Shown in pieces: positions 1 to 10,666 of a stretch of DNA of 64,000 nucleotides (position 1 is the first letter of the stretch; each line of letters begins with the position of its first letter). The DNA is taken from contig NZ_CP022548.1 in the NCBI RefSeq assembly GCF_002776575.1, positions 2,619,001-2,683,000 on the forward strand. The letters run 5' to 3'. The position numbers and the translations under genes are program-made. The stretch comes from Sphingorhabdus sp. YGSMI21. Lineage in GTDB: Bacteria > Pseudomonadota > Alphaproteobacteria > Sphingomonadales > Sphingomonadaceae. The notes under the pieces were generated by a model, which saw only the letters and a program-made list of their open reading frames with translations, made no database searches and was not told the DNA's origin.

Positions 1-572
1 AAGGGCTGAAACAGGCCCTCGACCTGCACGGATTTGACGTGGCCTTCGGGGGGGCGCGTCGCGACGAGGAAAAAAGTCGTGCGAAAGAAAGAATTTTCTC
101 GTTCCGGACTGCGAGCCATGGCTGGGACCCCAAAAACCAGCGGCCGGAATTGTGGAATCTCTACAATGCCAGGAAGGCCAAAGGGGAAAGCATTCGTGTA
201 TTTCCGATCAGCAACTGGACCGAACTCGACATCTGGCAATATATCATGGCCGAAAATATCGAAATCGTACCGCTTTATTTTGCCGCGCCGCGGCCAACCT
301 ATATCCACGAGGGTGGACTGTTCATGGCCGATGATCTCGATCGGCTCGAGAAGGTCATGGGCAGGAAGCCCGAAATCACCACCCGTTCGGTCCGTTTTCG
401 CACCCTGGGCTGTTTCCCGTTGACCGGTGCCGTCGAGAGTTCGGCATCGACGCTGTCCGAAGTCATTCAGGAAATGCTGCTGACAACTACCAGCGAACGC
501 CAGGGGCGGATCATCGACAAGGATGAAGGCGGTGCCGGCATGGAGAAGAAGAAGCAGGAGGGCTATTTCTGA
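1..572 (+). CDS. cysD: Sulfate adenylyltransferase subunit 2 (CysD), 3' part
   Basis: The 5' end lies outside the window; the reading frame is open from base 3. CysD is the catalytic ATP sulfurylase subunit, making adenylylsulfate (APS) from sulfate and ATP with the GTPase CysN. The visible C-terminal part carries typical CysD blocks: [16 protein letters not shown], then [24 protein letters not shown] and a C-terminus ending KKQEGYF. The stop codon overlaps the start of cysNC by one base (TGATG), so the two are almost certainly co-translated. The identification is firm; only the missing N-terminus is unknown. Confidence 0.96.
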   Translation, partial: GLKQALDLHGFDVAFGGARRDEEKSRAKERIFSFRTASHGWDPKNQRPELWNLYNARKAKGESIRVFPISNWTELDIWQYIMAENIEIVPLYFAAPRPTYIHEGGLFMADDLDRLEKVMGRKPEITTRSVRFRTLGCFPLTGAVESSASTLSEVIQEMLLTTTSERQGRIIDKDEGGAGMEKKKQEGYF

Positions 573-2497
573 TGACCGAACAGACCGGAAATGATCCGAT
601 TTACAAAACCGATGCGCTGATCGCCGAGGATATCGACGCCTATCTCGCGCAGCACCAGAACAAGGAACTGCTGCGTTTCATCACCTGCGGCAGCGTCGAC
701 GACGGCAAGAGCACGCTGATCGGCCGTTTGCTGTACGACAGCAAGATGATCTTTGAAGACCAGCTGACTGCGCTGGAAGCCGACAGCAAGAAGTCCGGCA
801 CCCAGGGGCAGGAGATTGATTTTGCCCTGCTGGTCGACGGTCTCGCCGCCGAGCGCGAACAGGGTATCACCATCGATGTTGCCTATCGTTTCTTCTCGAC
901 CGAAAAGCGCAAGTTCATTGTCGCCGATACGCCGGGCCACGAACAATATACGCGAAACATGGTGACGGGTGCATCGACTGCGGATGCTGCCGTCATACTG
1001 GTGGATGCCCGCAAAGGGATCTTGGTTCAGACGCGGCGCCATTCCTATTTGGCCCATCTGCTTGGGATCAAGAATCTGATTCTGGCGGTGAACAAGATGG
1101 ACCTTGTCGACTTCAGTCAGGACATATTCGATTCAATCGTCGAGGATTATCGCGAATTTGCTGCTGAAATCGGCATCGAAAGCTTCACGGCGATCCCGAT
1201 TTCCGGCTTCAAGGGTGACAATATCACCGAAGCGCCGTCGGCCCATACGCCTTGGTACGAGGGTCCCGCGCTTATCGCCCATCTCGAAAATATCGAGATC
1301 ACGGCCACGGTTGCGCAGGAAAAGCCGTTCCGGATGCCGGTCCAGTGGGTCAACCGTCCCAATCTTGACTTCCGCGGTTTCTCCGGGCTTGTTTCCGGGG
1401 GCACTGTGAAGCCGGGTGATCCTGTGCGCGTTGTGCCGTCGGGCAAGAACAGCCGGGTGAAGAGCATCGTGACTCTGGATGGCGAACTCGACGAAGCGGT
1501 CGCTGGCCAGTCGGTCACGATCACGCTGGAAGACGAAGTGGACTGTTCGCGTGGCGATGTAATCGCGGCGGCAGGGGATCCGCCGGAAGTTTCGGACCAG
1601 TTTGAATCCACGATCGTGTGGATGAGCGACGAAGCGTTGAAGCCCGGTCGCGGCTACTGGCTCAAGCTGGCGACGCAGACGGTCAGCGCGTCGGTCCAGG
1701 AGCCCAAATATGAGATCAACATCAACACGATGGAGCATCTCGCAGCCAAGACGCTGGAACTGAACGGCATCGGCGTGACCGAAATCCATACCGACAAACC
1801 GATCGTGTTCGAGGCTTATGCCGACAGCCGGCAACTTGGCGGGTTCATTCTGGTCGACAAAATTACCAATGCGACCGTTGCCGCCGGGATGCTGCATTTC
1901 AGCCTGCGACGTGCCGATAATGTCCACTGGCAACCCACCACGATTACGCGGGAAGAACATGCGGCGCTGAAGAACCAGACCCCGCGGGTCCTGTGGTTCA
2001 CCGGTCTTTCCGGCTCCGGCAAATCGACGATTGCCAACGAGGTCGAGAAAAGTCTCAATTTGATGAATCGCCATACATTCCTTCTCGACGGGGACAATGT
2101 GCGGCACGGATTGAACAAGGATCTCGGCTTTACCGAAGCGGACCGGATCGAGAATATCCGGCGCGTGGGAGAAGTCGCCAAATTGATGACCGATGCCGGA
2201 TTGATCGTGCTGACAGCCTTTATCAGCCCGTTTCGCGCGGAACGGCAAATGGTGCGTGAAATGCTGTCCGATGGAGAGTTTATCGAGATATTTGTCGACA
2301 CACCGCTCGAGGTTGCCGAACAGCGCGACGTCAAGGGGCTCTACAAGAAAGCCCGAAGTGGCAAGCTCAAGAATTTCACCGGTATCGATAGCCCGTATGA
2401 ATCTCCTGAAAACGCGGAAATTCGGGTGAATACCGTAGAAATGACTCCCACAGAAGCTGCCGAATATATCGTTCGCCAGATCATGCCGCTGAAATGA
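572..2497 (+). CDS. cysNC: Bifunctional sulfate adenylyltransferase subunit 1 / adenylylsulfate kinase (CysNC)
   Basis: A 641-residue fusion of the ATP-sulfurylase GTPase subunit with APS kinase, making APS and then PAPS. The N-terminal two thirds is an elongation-factor-like GTPase: P-loop GSVDDGKST near residues 40-48, switch motif [12 protein letters not shown], and NKMD for guanine binding. The C-terminal third is APS kinase with its own Walker [10 protein letters not shown], near residues 478-486, followed by [11 protein letters not shown] and the [10 protein letters not shown] helix. The start overlaps the cysD stop by one base and the stop overlaps the cysQ start (ATGA). This fused form (NodQ-like) is common in alphaproteobacteria. 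No defects are visible. Confidence 0.97.
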   Translation: MTEQTGNDPIYKTDALIAEDIDAYLAQHQNKELLRFITCGSVDDGKSTLIGRLLYDSKMIFEDQLTALEADSKKSGTQGQEIDFALLVDGLAAEREQGITIDVAYRFFSTEKRKFIVADTPGHEQYTRNMVTGASTADAAVILVDARKGILVQTRRHSYLAHLLGIKNLILAVNKMDLVDFSQDIFDSIVEDYREFAAEIGIESFTAIPISGFKGDNITEAPSAHTPWYEGPALIAHLENIEITATVAQEKPFRMPVQWVNRPNLDFRGFSGLVSGGTVKPGDPVRVVPSGKNSRVKSIVTLDGELDEAVAGQSVTITLEDEVDCSRGDVIAAAGDPPEVSDQFESTIVWMSDEALKPGRGYWLKLATQTVSASVQEPKYEININTMEHLAAKTLELNGIGVTEIHTDKPIVFEAYADSRQLGGFILVDKITNATVAAGMLHFSLRRADNVHWQPTTITREEHAALKNQTPRVLWFTGLSGSGKSTIANEVEKSLNLMNRHTFLLDGDNVRHGLNKDLGFTEADRIENIRRVGEVAKLMTDAGLIVLTAFISPFRAERQMVREMLSDGEFIEIFVDTPLEVAEQRDVKGLYKKARSGKLKNFTGIDSPYESPENAEIRVNTVEMTPTEAAEYIVRQIMPLK

Positions 2498-3237
2498 GTA
2501 GAATTATGACCGATGCCGATCTTGCCGCCCATCTTGCTCATGTTGCCGGACGAATTCTGCTCGAAGTTCGGGAAAGTGGAATGTTCGAGGGCAAAGCTCT
2601 CGGCAAAGCCGGAGACCAGACCGCCAACGAGTTTCTTGTCCATGCCTTGCGTCAGCAACGGCCGGAAGACGGACTGCTGTCGGAAGAAAGCAAGGATACC
2701 GATGAACGGCTCGACAAATCCCGTGTCTGGATCATCGATCCGGTCGATGGCACGCGGGAATATGGCGAAGCGCGCTCGGACTGGGCCGTGCATGTCGCAC
2801 TGGCGATAGACGGGGTGGCCTCGGTCGGGGCCGTCGCGCTGCCGGGGCAGGATGGTGGCACTGTCCTGCGCAGCGACAAAGTCGGTGACCTGCGCGCTCA
2901 TGACGGCCCGCCCCGGCTTGTCGTCAGCCGTACGCGGCCGGCAGCAGAAGCGGTTGCAGTAGCAGAGCGATTGGGCGGTGAATTATTGCCAATGGGTTCT
3001 GCGGGCGCAAAAGCCATGGCTGTGGTGCAGGGGGAAGCGGAAATCTATCTCCATTCGGGCGGGCAATATGAATGGGATAGTTGCGCGCCGGCAGCGGTCG
3101 CTTCGGCTTATGGTCTCCACTGCTCGCGGATTGACGGCTCGCCGCTGGTCTACAATCAGAAAGACACCTATATGCCCGATCTTCTGATCTGCAAAAAGGA
3201 ATGGGCGGAAGCGGTGTTCGACGCACTGAACGCCTGA
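2494..3237 (+). CDS. cysQ: 3'(2'),5'-bisphosphate nucleotidase CysQ
   Basis: A 247-residue inositol-monophosphatase-superfamily enzyme that removes the 3'-phosphate from PAP, the by-product of PAPS use. Metal-binding motifs are present: E64-E65-S66, then D82-P-V-D-G-T87, and [14 protein letters not shown] near the C-terminus. The ATG at 2494 overlaps the cysNC stop in an ATGA junction; a second in-frame ATG at 2506 is an alternative start. Placement directly after cysDNC fits PAP recycling in sulfate assimilation. Confidence 0.94.
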   Translation: MSRIMTDADLAAHLAHVAGRILLEVRESGMFEGKALGKAGDQTANEFLVHALRQQRPEDGLLSEESKDTDERLDKSRVWIIDPVDGTREYGEARSDWAVHVALAIDGVASVGAVALPGQDGGTVLRSDKVGDLRAHDGPPRLVVSRTRPAAEAVAVAERLGGELLPMGSAGAKAMAVVQGEAEIYLHSGGQYEWDSCAPAAVASAYGLHCSRIDGSPLVYNQKDTYMPDLLICKKEWAEAVFDALNA

Positions 3238-3379
3238 CCGGGCAGGATTTTCGGCCTTATGGCTGAACTGTTGCATCAGCGAAATCTGCGCCGTTGCCGC
3301 GGGCTATGCACCCATAGGCTTTGATGAGGCTGATCTGTTGCGCTGGCGATGGGGCTCAATCGGGGCCGCGATGAAAGTC

Positions 3380-4165
3380 TCACGCCGCTTCGAGCAGATT
3401 TTCCAGTGCGCTGCGCATCTTATGGGGTCGTTCCGCCATTTCCCACTGTTTCAGCCCATCTTCGATCAGCTTTGCATGATTGCCCAGTTCCTGTTCGCCG
3501 AACATGGCAGCGGTCCCGGCAAGCTTGTGTAATTGCTCGCGAATTTGACGAGTTTCGGCATCGGAGAAAGTGCCTTGTTTTACGAAGCGGATCACGCTGT
3601 CGATCGCTGCCTCCCTGCGCAACCGGTAGCGCTCGAACAGATCATCGGAAATATCGCTGGTCAGTTCAGTTGCGGGGGATTTTTGTGGTTCCCGCTGCCG
3701 GGGCTTGAGCCAGTGTTGCAGAACGGTCTTGAGATCGGAAATATCGACGGGTTTTGATATATGCGCCTGCATCCCTGCCTCCAGGCAGTTTCGAATATCA
3801 TCGCCAAATGCGTTTGCCGTGACTGCGATAATCGGCAGCTGTTCTGCCGATATTCCGCTGGTCCGGATTATGCGGGTGGCCTCATATCCGTCCATGAAGG
3901 GCATCTGGATATCCATCAGCACGAGATCAAACGGATTGTCTTCGGCTACCGACTGGCTAATTTGGGCAACGGCCTCGGTTCCATCCGAAGCCAGTTCGGT
4001 TTTATAGCCCAGTCGCTTGGTCATCGCCTGAATGAGAATTTGGTTCACATCATGATCTTCGACCAACAGCAGCCGGGCCTCTGCGGACAGGGATTTGTCA
4101 GCTGCAGATTTCCGAGCCAGGGGCGCGTCTACGACCGCCCTGCCTATGTCCTGATCATGCTTCAT
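3380..4165 (-). CDS. Response regulator receiver protein with C-terminal HPt domain
   Basis: 261 residues with a receiver domain first (about residues 30-150: LLLVEDHDVNQ, phospho-acceptor Asp in VLMDIQMPFMDG, conserved Lys in HISKP) and a histidine phosphotransfer domain after it. The HPt is shown by the C-terminal helical segment with QLHKLAGTAAMFGE, where the His is the expected phosphorylation site. Such proteins pass phosphate between hybrid kinases and output regulators. It is divergent from the receiver and hybrid kinases at 4590-9526, whose receiver domains resemble its own, so it is likely the phosphotransfer partner. The start has AAGGA upstream. No DNA-binding or enzymatic output is visible. 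Confidence 0.85.
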   Translation of the reverse strand: MKHDQDIGRAVVDAPLARKSAADKSLSAEARLLLVEDHDVNQILIQAMTKRLGYKTELASDGTEAVAQISQSVAEDNPFDLVLMDIQMPFMDGYEATRIIRTSGISAEQLPIIAVTANAFGDDIRNCLEAGMQAHISKPVDISDLKTVLQHWLKPRQREPQKSPATELTSDISDDLFERYRLRREAAIDSVIRFVKQGTFSDAETRQIREQLHKLAGTAAMFGEQELGNHAKLIEDGLKQWEMAERPHKMRSALENLLEAA

Positions 4166-4589
4166 GCTTTGTCCTTTTTTTTCGGGCCTGTGCCAATCAG
4201 GCTCCGATGTCGGTCAGGATTGTATTTGGGCCATGATGAAAGACGGTGATTCTGGGCTTCGATTAAGTATCGATATTCGCGTTGCTCGCCAGCGGGCCTG
4301 CCGCCAACGGCCGACGAACAGCTCTCCACCGCTATCTCCCTGCCTACCGATCCAGCGGAAGGACACTGATTTTCTGGTCCGAATTGTCAGAACTGGACAG
4401 GCAAAATCGCCAGCTATTCTGCCGGATATTGGCGTTGCTCACCTAATAGTTCGACCCAGAATGGTTAATTCTCGGCCGTTCGGTCCGTAATTACATCGAG
4501 ACGTGATCAGGATCGATTTGATTTAAATCTATCTGTTTCAATTTTCCGCACCGGGTTGGGCGGGAAAGGCAAAGACAAAGGAACTGAAA
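4166..4589. other. Divergent intergenic region
   Basis: 424 bases between the REC-HPt gene (left, minus) and the single-receiver gene (right, plus). No convincing coding frame is present. It should hold two divergent promoters, but I cannot assign -35/-10 boxes with confidence. The right end carries AAGGAA seven bases before a TTG start. Confidence 0.6.
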
Positions 4590-4988
4590 TTGGCCACTAT
4601 CCTGTTTGCAGATGATGACGCCCTTCTGGGCGATCTGGTTTATCACAAGCTCGAGTCTTGCGGTCACAAGGTTGTTGTGGTTGACAATGGCTATAGCGTC
4701 CTGTCCGCCGCACTTCGGGCTCTACCCGATCTTATCATTCTGGATAACCGTATGCCCGGACTAAGGGGACCGGAAGTCTTGCCGGTTCTCAAAAGGCAGG
4801 CAAGAACCTCTGCCATCCCGGTTCTGGTTCTGACCAGCCAGACAGGTAAAAACGCCATGGCCGAAGCCTTTCGGGCCGGCGCCGCAGATTATATGGCAAA
4901 ACCGTTTCTGCCTCAGGATCTGGCCGATCGAATATCATCCCTGCTGGGTCCGCAGGAATCCCTGCAACAAGTTGGGCAACATTTATGA
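4590..4988 (+). CDS. Single-domain response regulator
   Basis: A 132-residue stand-alone CheY-like receiver. Acidic pocket LFADDD at the N-terminus, acceptor Asp in LIILDNRMPG, Thr/Ser position in VLVLTSQTG and Lys in YMAKPF. There is no output domain. The start is a TTG, chosen because AAGGAA sits seven bases upstream and the protein then begins exactly at the beta-1 strand of the fold. Its stop overlaps the next start (ATGA at 4985), so it is translationally coupled to the CHASE hybrid kinase and is probably its receiver partner. Confidence 0.88.
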   Translation: MATILFADDDALLGDLVYHKLESCGHKVVVVDNGYSVLSAALRALPDLIILDNRMPGLRGPEVLPVLKRQARTSAIPVLVLTSQTGKNAMAEAFRAGAADYMAKPFLPQDLADRISSLLGPQESLQQVGQHL

Positions 4989-7261
4989 ACGTGGCGTTGA
5001 AACGATTTGCTCGCAAGTTGCGAGAAAATGAAATTTTTCCCATGAACGTCACCACCGGCGCCACATTGCTGTTTGGTACGATCGTGTTGCTGGGGGTGAC
5101 TATCTTTGCGTGGAATCTGACCAAGACAACCACATATGAACGTAATTTTGCCGCCTTTGAAACCTTGTCCAAAGACAGTGAACTGGCACTTACCCACAGG
5201 ATAGAATCTTATCGGCAAGCGCTGGATAGCGGTGCAGCCCTGTTCGCTTCATCCGATCGCGTCGCGATAAGCGACTGGAAGACTTTCGTCGATATTCTCA
5301 AGATCGAGGAAACACTGCCCGGTATCAACGGGATTGGCTATATCGAACAGGTCTTGCGCTCCAGGGAAAGCGCCTTTCTGGCCGATCTTTCTTCCCGCGG
5401 GGTCACCGATTTGGAGGTCTATCCGCGGACGCAATGGTCCGAGATATTGCCAATAACCTATATCGAGCCCATGTCGTTCAACAAGGAAGCCGTGGGCCTG
5501 GATATCGGCTTCGAGGCAAACCGTCGCTCTGCGGCCTATCAGGCAAGGGACAGTGGCAAGGCGACCATCACGAAGCGCATATTTCTGGTACAGGACAAAG
5601 AGAAAAGTGCAGGGTTCCTGTTGCTTCGGCCCATTTATGAGTCCGGGCGTCCGCTGAATTCCGTATCGCAGCGCCGCGCCGCCTTCCGCGGCTGGGTCTA
5701 CGCTCCGTTCATCGCTTCCCGGTTCATGAAGGGGCTCACTGCAAGTCAGGGCACGAATTTCCGGATCACCGTTTATGATGGCAAATCCACGAATGATTCA
5801 GAGCTGATTTTCGAGAGTAAATCAGACGCTGAGAAATCTCGTAAAGCGCGCTATTCGGTCACCAAAGTCTTGCCGATGATGGGGCAGGAATGGACTGTTT
5901 CCTGGGACAGCACACCGGAGTTCGAGGCCAATGTCGGAACGCAGGAGCCCAAGTTCGTTCTCATCGGCGGGCTGGCTCTTGTTCTCGCCTTCGCCACTCT
6001 GGTGATGTTCTATGCCCGCCGCGAAGCCTATGTGCGACAGGAGGTCAAGAACAAGACACAGATACTCGTCGACAAGGAGAGAGAGATCGTCAGCGCGCTC
6101 GAGGTTGCCAAGGCTGCGACTGGCGCAAAGTCCAAATTTCTGGCCAATATGAGTCATGAAATCCGTACCCCGATGAACGGTGTGATCGGTTTTACGCAAT
6201 TGTTGGATGATGGAACACTGAACGAGACGCAAAAGAAATATGTCGGGCTGATCGCCGATTCCGGTTCGGCGATGATGACGTTGCTCAACGATATTCTGGA
6301 TATTTCGAAGGTCGATTCCGGAGCGATGACAATTTCGCCCGAACCGTTCGACATTCGGCACTTGCTGAACAGTTGCGTCAAGATTTTTTCCCCCAATGCG
6401 GAGGAAAAGCATCTGACTATCCTCGTGGAGGTGGACAAGAATGTACCGCAATGGATTCAGGTGGACGGTTTCCGTTTGCGGCAGATCGTGATGAATCTTC
6501 TCGCCAATGCCATCAAATTCACGGAAACCGGATATATTACAATTTCGGCTTCGTTCAGCGAGGCAGACAAGCCGGAACTGTCTATCGCGGTGGCCGATAC
6601 CGGCGTGGGTATTGCACCGGATCGACAGGAAGCAATTTTTGAACCGTTCATCCAGGAGGATGATTCCACCGCCAGAAAGCATGGTGGCAGCGGCCTGGGT
6701 CTGACAATCAGCAAGCAGCTGATCGAGCTCATGGGCGGTGCAATTCTTCTGGAAAGCTATGTCGGTCGCGGTTCGAAATTCACTGTTCAAATACCGGTTG
6801 ACCGGCTGGAGCAGGGCGGGACCAAGAATCTTATTACATTCCCAAACCAACCGGAGTGCCCGGACAAAAATGGCGCAAACGCGCTGCGCATTCTGGTGGC
6901 GGAGGACCACGATGTTAACCAGGTGCTGATCGGGGAAATGCTGACCAGGCTTGGCTATCAATATGAGCTGGCCGTCGATGGCGCAGAAGCGGTTGCCATG
7001 ATCAGAAAAGCCGAATTTTCGGAAAATCAATATGATCTTGCCCTGATGGATTTGCAGATGCCCTATGTGGACGGGATCAAGGCGACAAGAATGGTTCGCG
7101 AGCAGGGGATTGATGCGAAAACGCTTCCGATCATCGCGCTGACCGCCAATGCGTTCGAGCAGGATATCGAACAATGTATCGCAGCGGGAATGCAGGCCCA
7201 TCTCGCAAAACCACTGGCGATCGAGGCGCTGCGCAAGACCGTACTCGACTGGGCCGCCTGA
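4985..7261 (+). CDS. CHASE-domain hybrid sensor histidine kinase with receiver
   Basis: 758 residues. A first membrane helix (about 20-42) is followed by an extracytoplasmic CHASE-type sensor (about 60-300) containing NGIGYIEQV, YPRTQW and LLLRPIY, then a second helix (about 322-346). The cytoplasmic part has HisKA with phospho-acceptor His391 in [10 protein letters not shown], HATPase_c (NLLANAIKFT; ADTGVGIA; GGSGLGLTISKQL) and a C-terminal receiver (AEDHDVNQ; Asp689 in LMDLQMPYVDG; HLAKP). The ligand cannot be read from the sequence; CHASE domains elsewhere bind small molecules. It is coupled to the preceding receiver gene. Confidence 0.93.
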   Translation: MNVALKRFARKLRENEIFPMNVTTGATLLFGTIVLLGVTIFAWNLTKTTTYERNFAAFETLSKDSELALTHRIESYRQALDSGAALFASSDRVAISDWKTFVDILKIEETLPGINGIGYIEQVLRSRESAFLADLSSRGVTDLEVYPRTQWSEILPITYIEPMSFNKEAVGLDIGFEANRRSAAYQARDSGKATITKRIFLVQDKEKSAGFLLLRPIYESGRPLNSVSQRRAAFRGWVYAPFIASRFMKGLTASQGTNFRITVYDGKSTNDSELIFESKSDAEKSRKARYSVTKVLPMMGQEWTVSWDSTPEFEANVGTQEPKFVLIGGLALVLAFATLVMFYARREAYVRQEVKNKTQILVDKEREIVSALEVAKAATGAKSKFLANMSHEIRTPMNGVIGFTQLLDDGTLNETQKKYVGLIADSGSAMMTLLNDILDISKVDSGAMTISPEPFDIRHLLNSCVKIFSPNAEEKHLTILVEVDKNVPQWIQVDGFRLRQIVMNLLANAIKFTETGYITISASFSEADKPELSIAVADTGVGIAPDRQEAIFEPFIQEDDSTARKHGGSGLGLTISKQLIELMGGAILLESYVGRGSKFTVQIPVDRLEQGGTKNLITFPNQPECPDKNGANALRILVAEDHDVNQVLIGEMLTRLGYQYELAVDGAEAVAMIRKAEFSENQYDLALMDLQMPYVDGIKATRMVREQGIDAKTLPIIALTANAFEQDIEQCIAAGMQAHLAKPLAIEALRKTVLDWAA

Positions 7262-7396
7262 TAACATCGCGCCTGTGAATGAGCCAAAATGGCGTCATGC
7301 AAGGTGAAAGCGATAGCGAAATCCTGCAACAGAAAAATCATGCCAGATCAACCTGGGTTGCATACCTTTTGATCCCACCCGAAGAAGGATGAACAA

Positions 7397-9526
7397 GTGC
7401 CCCATATTTTCGACAGTGCGGTTGAAGCAATGGGGATCCATTCCCGAAACGATGCCGGTACCAGTCGGCGCACCAGTTCCCGCGGTGCCCCTAAAGCCGA
7501 TACTACCTGGAAACTTATACCGCCCTTTCTGGTATTGTTGACCGCGCTTTCGGTTCTGCTACTCGGATGGGGCGCTGGCATCACCGCCTTGACGAGCCTT
7601 CATCCTTCATTTGCAGCCATGGTCCCGAGCACCGCGCTATTGTTCGCATTGTCATCGATTTGCCTGATACTCTGGTCGATTTGTCCGGGACGGCGTTTTG
7701 CCATGCTGCTGGTGCCACTAATTGCGCTGGTGTCGATAACGGTTGCCGCAATAAATATCGGTATCAATCTCGGGTCCACGGCGTCCGGCATCGATGCTAT
7801 GATCTGGCCCGACGACTTGTCTTTTGTCGTCGAGCATATGTCAGTTTCGACGTCCCTCTGTTTTATCCTGCTGGGAATCGCGCTGATCAGATTGCCAAAA
7901 GAAAGCGGCAGGGACCATCTCTTCAATTTCGCGACCACCCTGGGAGCAGGGATCGCTCTGCTGGCCCTGATTGCCTATGCCTTTGGTGCGTCTTCCCTGT
8001 ACGCAGTAGCGCTGTTCACGACTATGGCCATTCACACGACAATCGCGTTTGCGATACTTTTCGCCATGGTCTTGCTGGCCCGCCCGGATCGTGGCTGGGT
8101 CGCCATATTGCTGGCCGATGGTCGCGGAAGCGCCAGTGCCCGGCGGATGATGCCGTTTCTGCTGGGGGTGCCGTTTTTGCTCAGCCTGTTGGTGAACTGG
8201 GGGCTCAAGCTCCAGCTTTTCGATGCCAATTTTCAGCTGAGCCTGCTCGCGGTTGTAACGATGCTACTTCTCGCCGCGGTTTCGATCCGTGATGCGCGCG
8301 TCGACAATCACGCGGAACGGCTGCAGATAGATACGAGTATGCGACTGGCGGCATCGAAAGCGGCGATAAAGGCCAAATCCAATTTTCTCGCCAATATGAG
8401 CCACGAGATACGCACCCCGATGAACGGCGTCATGGGATTTACCCAGTTGCTGCTCGATAGCGACCTTGATGGCGAACAACGACAATATGCCGAGCTAATT
8501 TCGGAATCCGGCCATTCGATGGTCGCGTTGATCAACGATATTCTGGATATATCAAAAATAGACGCCGGGCAGATGACTCTGGCCAGCGACCCCATTGATA
8601 TCCGGCATGTCATCGAAGGGTCTGTTCGCCTAATGAGGGCCGCAGCGGCCCAAAAAGATCTCAAGATGGAGTCGCGATATGATGACTCCTTGCCTGAGAC
8701 GATCCTCGGCGATCAACTGCGTATTCGCCAGATCCTCTCCAATCTGATCGGTAATGCGATTAAATTCACCCAGGATGGCGGCATATCGGTTCATGCGAGA
8801 AAGATCGGGCTCGGGAATCACGAGTTGATAGAACTTGCAATCTCGGACACCGGGGTCGGAATTGCACAGGAGCGCCAATCCGCAATCTTCGAGGAATTCA
8901 GCCAGGCAGATGAGTCCACAGCCCGAAAATTCGGAGGCACCGGACTGGGACTGGCGATCAGTCGGCAGCTTGCCGAATTGATGGGTGGTACGATCAGCCT
9001 GCAGAGCGAAATCGGCAAAGGCACGACATTCTTCGTGACGCTGCCGGTGCGATCGGTGGAAAAAGGAGAGGATGAGCAATCGGAATATCAGCCCGGCCAT
9101 CCAGTCGAGAAAGCGGCGCCGTTGAAGACGGGGAAAATCCTGCTGGTCGAAGACAATATGATAAATCAGCAGCTGATAATCTCCGTTCTGAAAAAACATG
9201 GTCATGAATATGTATTGGCACAGGACGGGCAGGACGCAATCAATGCTCTGGAAAGTGCGCGAAACACGGATCATCCCTTCGCATTGGTGCTGATGGATAT
9301 CGAGATGCCGCAGCTTGACGGTATCGAATCGGCGAAGCGGATACGGGCGAGCGGTTTCTCTTCCAGTTCGCTGCCGATCATCGCCCTGACGGCCAATGCC
9401 TTTGCGGAAGATATAGACGAAGCCCTGAGCGCGGGCATGCAAGCACATTTGGCCAAGCCGATTGACGTGGCTCAATTTCTCGCGACCATCGGTAACTGGA
9501 TGCAGCCAGGTGCCTGTTCGAACTGA
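7397..9526 (+). CDS. Membrane hybrid sensor histidine kinase with receiver
   Basis: 709 residues, start GTG with GAAGGA upstream. The N-terminal 300 residues are very hydrophobic, with roughly eight membrane helices and no obvious extracytoplasmic domain; this may be a MASE-type integral sensor, but I cannot name the family. HisKA follows (His336 in [10 protein letters not shown]), then HATPase_c ([31 protein letters not shown]) and a receiver ([10 protein letters not shown]; Asp634 in [16 protein letters not shown]). The kinase core is close to that of the gene before it, suggesting duplication with sensor replacement. Likely partner: the REC-HPt protein at 3380-4165. Confidence 0.92.
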   Translation: MPHIFDSAVEAMGIHSRNDAGTSRRTSSRGAPKADTTWKLIPPFLVLLTALSVLLLGWGAGITALTSLHPSFAAMVPSTALLFALSSICLILWSICPGRRFAMLLVPLIALVSITVAAINIGINLGSTASGIDAMIWPDDLSFVVEHMSVSTSLCFILLGIALIRLPKESGRDHLFNFATTLGAGIALLALIAYAFGASSLYAVALFTTMAIHTTIAFAILFAMVLLARPDRGWVAILLADGRGSASARRMMPFLLGVPFLLSLLVNWGLKLQLFDANFQLSLLAVVTMLLLAAVSIRDARVDNHAERLQIDTSMRLAASKAAIKAKSNFLANMSHEIRTPMNGVMGFTQLLLDSDLDGEQRQYAELISESGHSMVALINDILDISKIDAGQMTLASDPIDIRHVIEGSVRLMRAAAAQKDLKMESRYDDSLPETILGDQLRIRQILSNLIGNAIKFTQDGGISVHARKIGLGNHELIELAISDTGVGIAQERQSAIFEEFSQADESTARKFGGTGLGLAISRQLAELMGGTISLQSEIGKGTTFFVTLPVRSVEKGEDEQSEYQPGHPVEKAAPLKTGKILLVEDNMINQQLIISVLKKHGHEYVLAQDGQDAINALESARNTDHPFALVLMDIEMPQLDGIESAKRIRASGFSSSSLPIIALTANAFAEDIDEALSAGMQAHLAKPIDVAQFLATIGNWMQPGACSN

Positions 9527-9702
9527 ACTAATTGCCGAAAGTTTGGTCGTTCGCAGCGGGCGAGATCACCATTTACGAATGTCTTTTTGCCGCCAGGGAT
9601 CAAGCTTTCGACCGGATGATTCGGCGACACTCGAACCTCCTGAGCCAGTTGCGTTACAAAGATCAAATCAGTATGAAGAAACGGAATTAATAGGACTTAA
9701 CC

Positions 9703-10218
9703 TTGAACGATATCGAGCCAGAGTCATCGCGCGTGGCAAATTTGACTGCAAAGCAGAGAGAATGCTTGCACCTGGTCGTGCTTCGGAAATCCTCCAAGGA
9801 AATCGCCAGAATTCTTGAAATCTCCAAGCCTGCCGTCGATCAGCGGCTGGTGAGCGCACGCCGGGTGCTGGGTGCAGCGACGCGAGACGAGGCTGCATTG
9901 ATATATGCAAGGGCTTCCGGCACCTATGATCGGATACTATATGATCCGGCAGGTGTTCCCTTCGACGGCAATATCGGTCCAGAAGGATCTCAAGACGAGC
10001 GACCAGGCGCATCCATGCTCGAAGAAGTATCGATCCCTTACGAGTTTGATACCGAGCATGATCCGAACGTCTGGCCGCAAATCTTGAAAGAGTCGGAGGG
10101 TAATTGGGGAACCGCTCAGAGAATAGCCATTATAGTCATTCTGACTATCGGTATTTTGGCGATTGTCCTGATCGGTCTTTCGGTTTCCCAGTCTCTTTCT
10201 AGTCTGTTGACAGCCTAG
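9703..10218 (+). CDS. Membrane-anchored LuxR-type HTH protein
   Basis: 171 residues. The N-terminus (about 15-65) is a LuxR/GerE-like helix-turn-helix (KQRECLHLVVLRKSSKEIAR, SKPAVDQRLVSARRVLG). The middle is low-complexity and acidic, and the C-terminus is one strong membrane helix (about 141-161). This topology suggests a tail-anchored DNA-binding regulator. The TTG start is chosen for TAGGA eight bases upstream; an in-frame GTG at 9733 is an alternative. No receiver domain is present. It heads the group running through the RadC-like gene, so it may regulate that group. Function otherwise unknown. Confidence 0.78.
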   Translation: MNDIEPESSRVANLTAKQRECLHLVVLRKSSKEIARILEISKPAVDQRLVSARRVLGAATRDEAALIYARASGTYDRILYDPAGVPFDGNIGPEGSQDERPGASMLEEVSIPYEFDTEHDPNVWPQILKESEGNWGTAQRIAIIVILTIGILAIVLIGLSVSQSLSSLLTA

Positions 10219-10281
10219 CCACCGACTGGGCTCTCATTTTTTTAAACAGCAAGAATCCGTGTTTTACGGAAAGGAACAACT

Positions 10282-10620
10282 ATGTCTTATCAAATCAGAA
10301 TCGCATCCGATCAAATCAAGCAAGATATGCCGCACACCGAGGCCTCCATTGATCAGGCCCTGATTTCGGTGTCCAGCCTGATGGCTACTTTGGTGCAGGC
10401 GCGCGTCGATACCGGTGTGCCGGCTGCAACCGGACAGGTCGCAGTTCGCAGGCTGGCCAAGGCACAGATGGCGCTGGTCGAGGCCAGTAGCGACGTCCTG
10501 CGCGTTCATGGAGAATTGCAGAAGGTCGGAAGAGAATTCGCGGGCATGGATGTACACGAGACCTGCCCGGCTGTTCAGGGCTCGCTGGTGCCCGCCAATT
10601 TGCATTCTGTCGCCGCCTGA
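10282..10620 (+). CDS. Conserved small protein of unknown function
   Basis: 112 residues, predicted helical, no membrane segment or signal peptide. AAGGAA lies seven bases before the ATG. The sequence is rich in Ala, Val and Gln with a helical pattern (RRLAKAQMALVEASSDVLRV), as in small coiled-coil or four-helix proteins. I recognise no catalytic motif. Its place between the membrane HTH protein and the membrane/RadC-like genes suggests a shared function that the sequence does not reveal. Confidence 0.72.
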   Translation: MSYQIRIASDQIKQDMPHTEASIDQALISVSSLMATLVQARVDTGVPAATGQVAVRRLAKAQMALVEASSDVLRVHGELQKVGREFAGMDVHETCPAVQGSLVPANLHSVAA

Positions 10621-10666
10621 GCGAACAAAGGTTGACTGGAATGTGTGAGAATGGTCCATCAGGAGT

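Noticed and set aside
1133..2248. Long antisense ORF over cysNC
   Set aside because: A shadow frame caused by GC-rich codon use; no protein motif.
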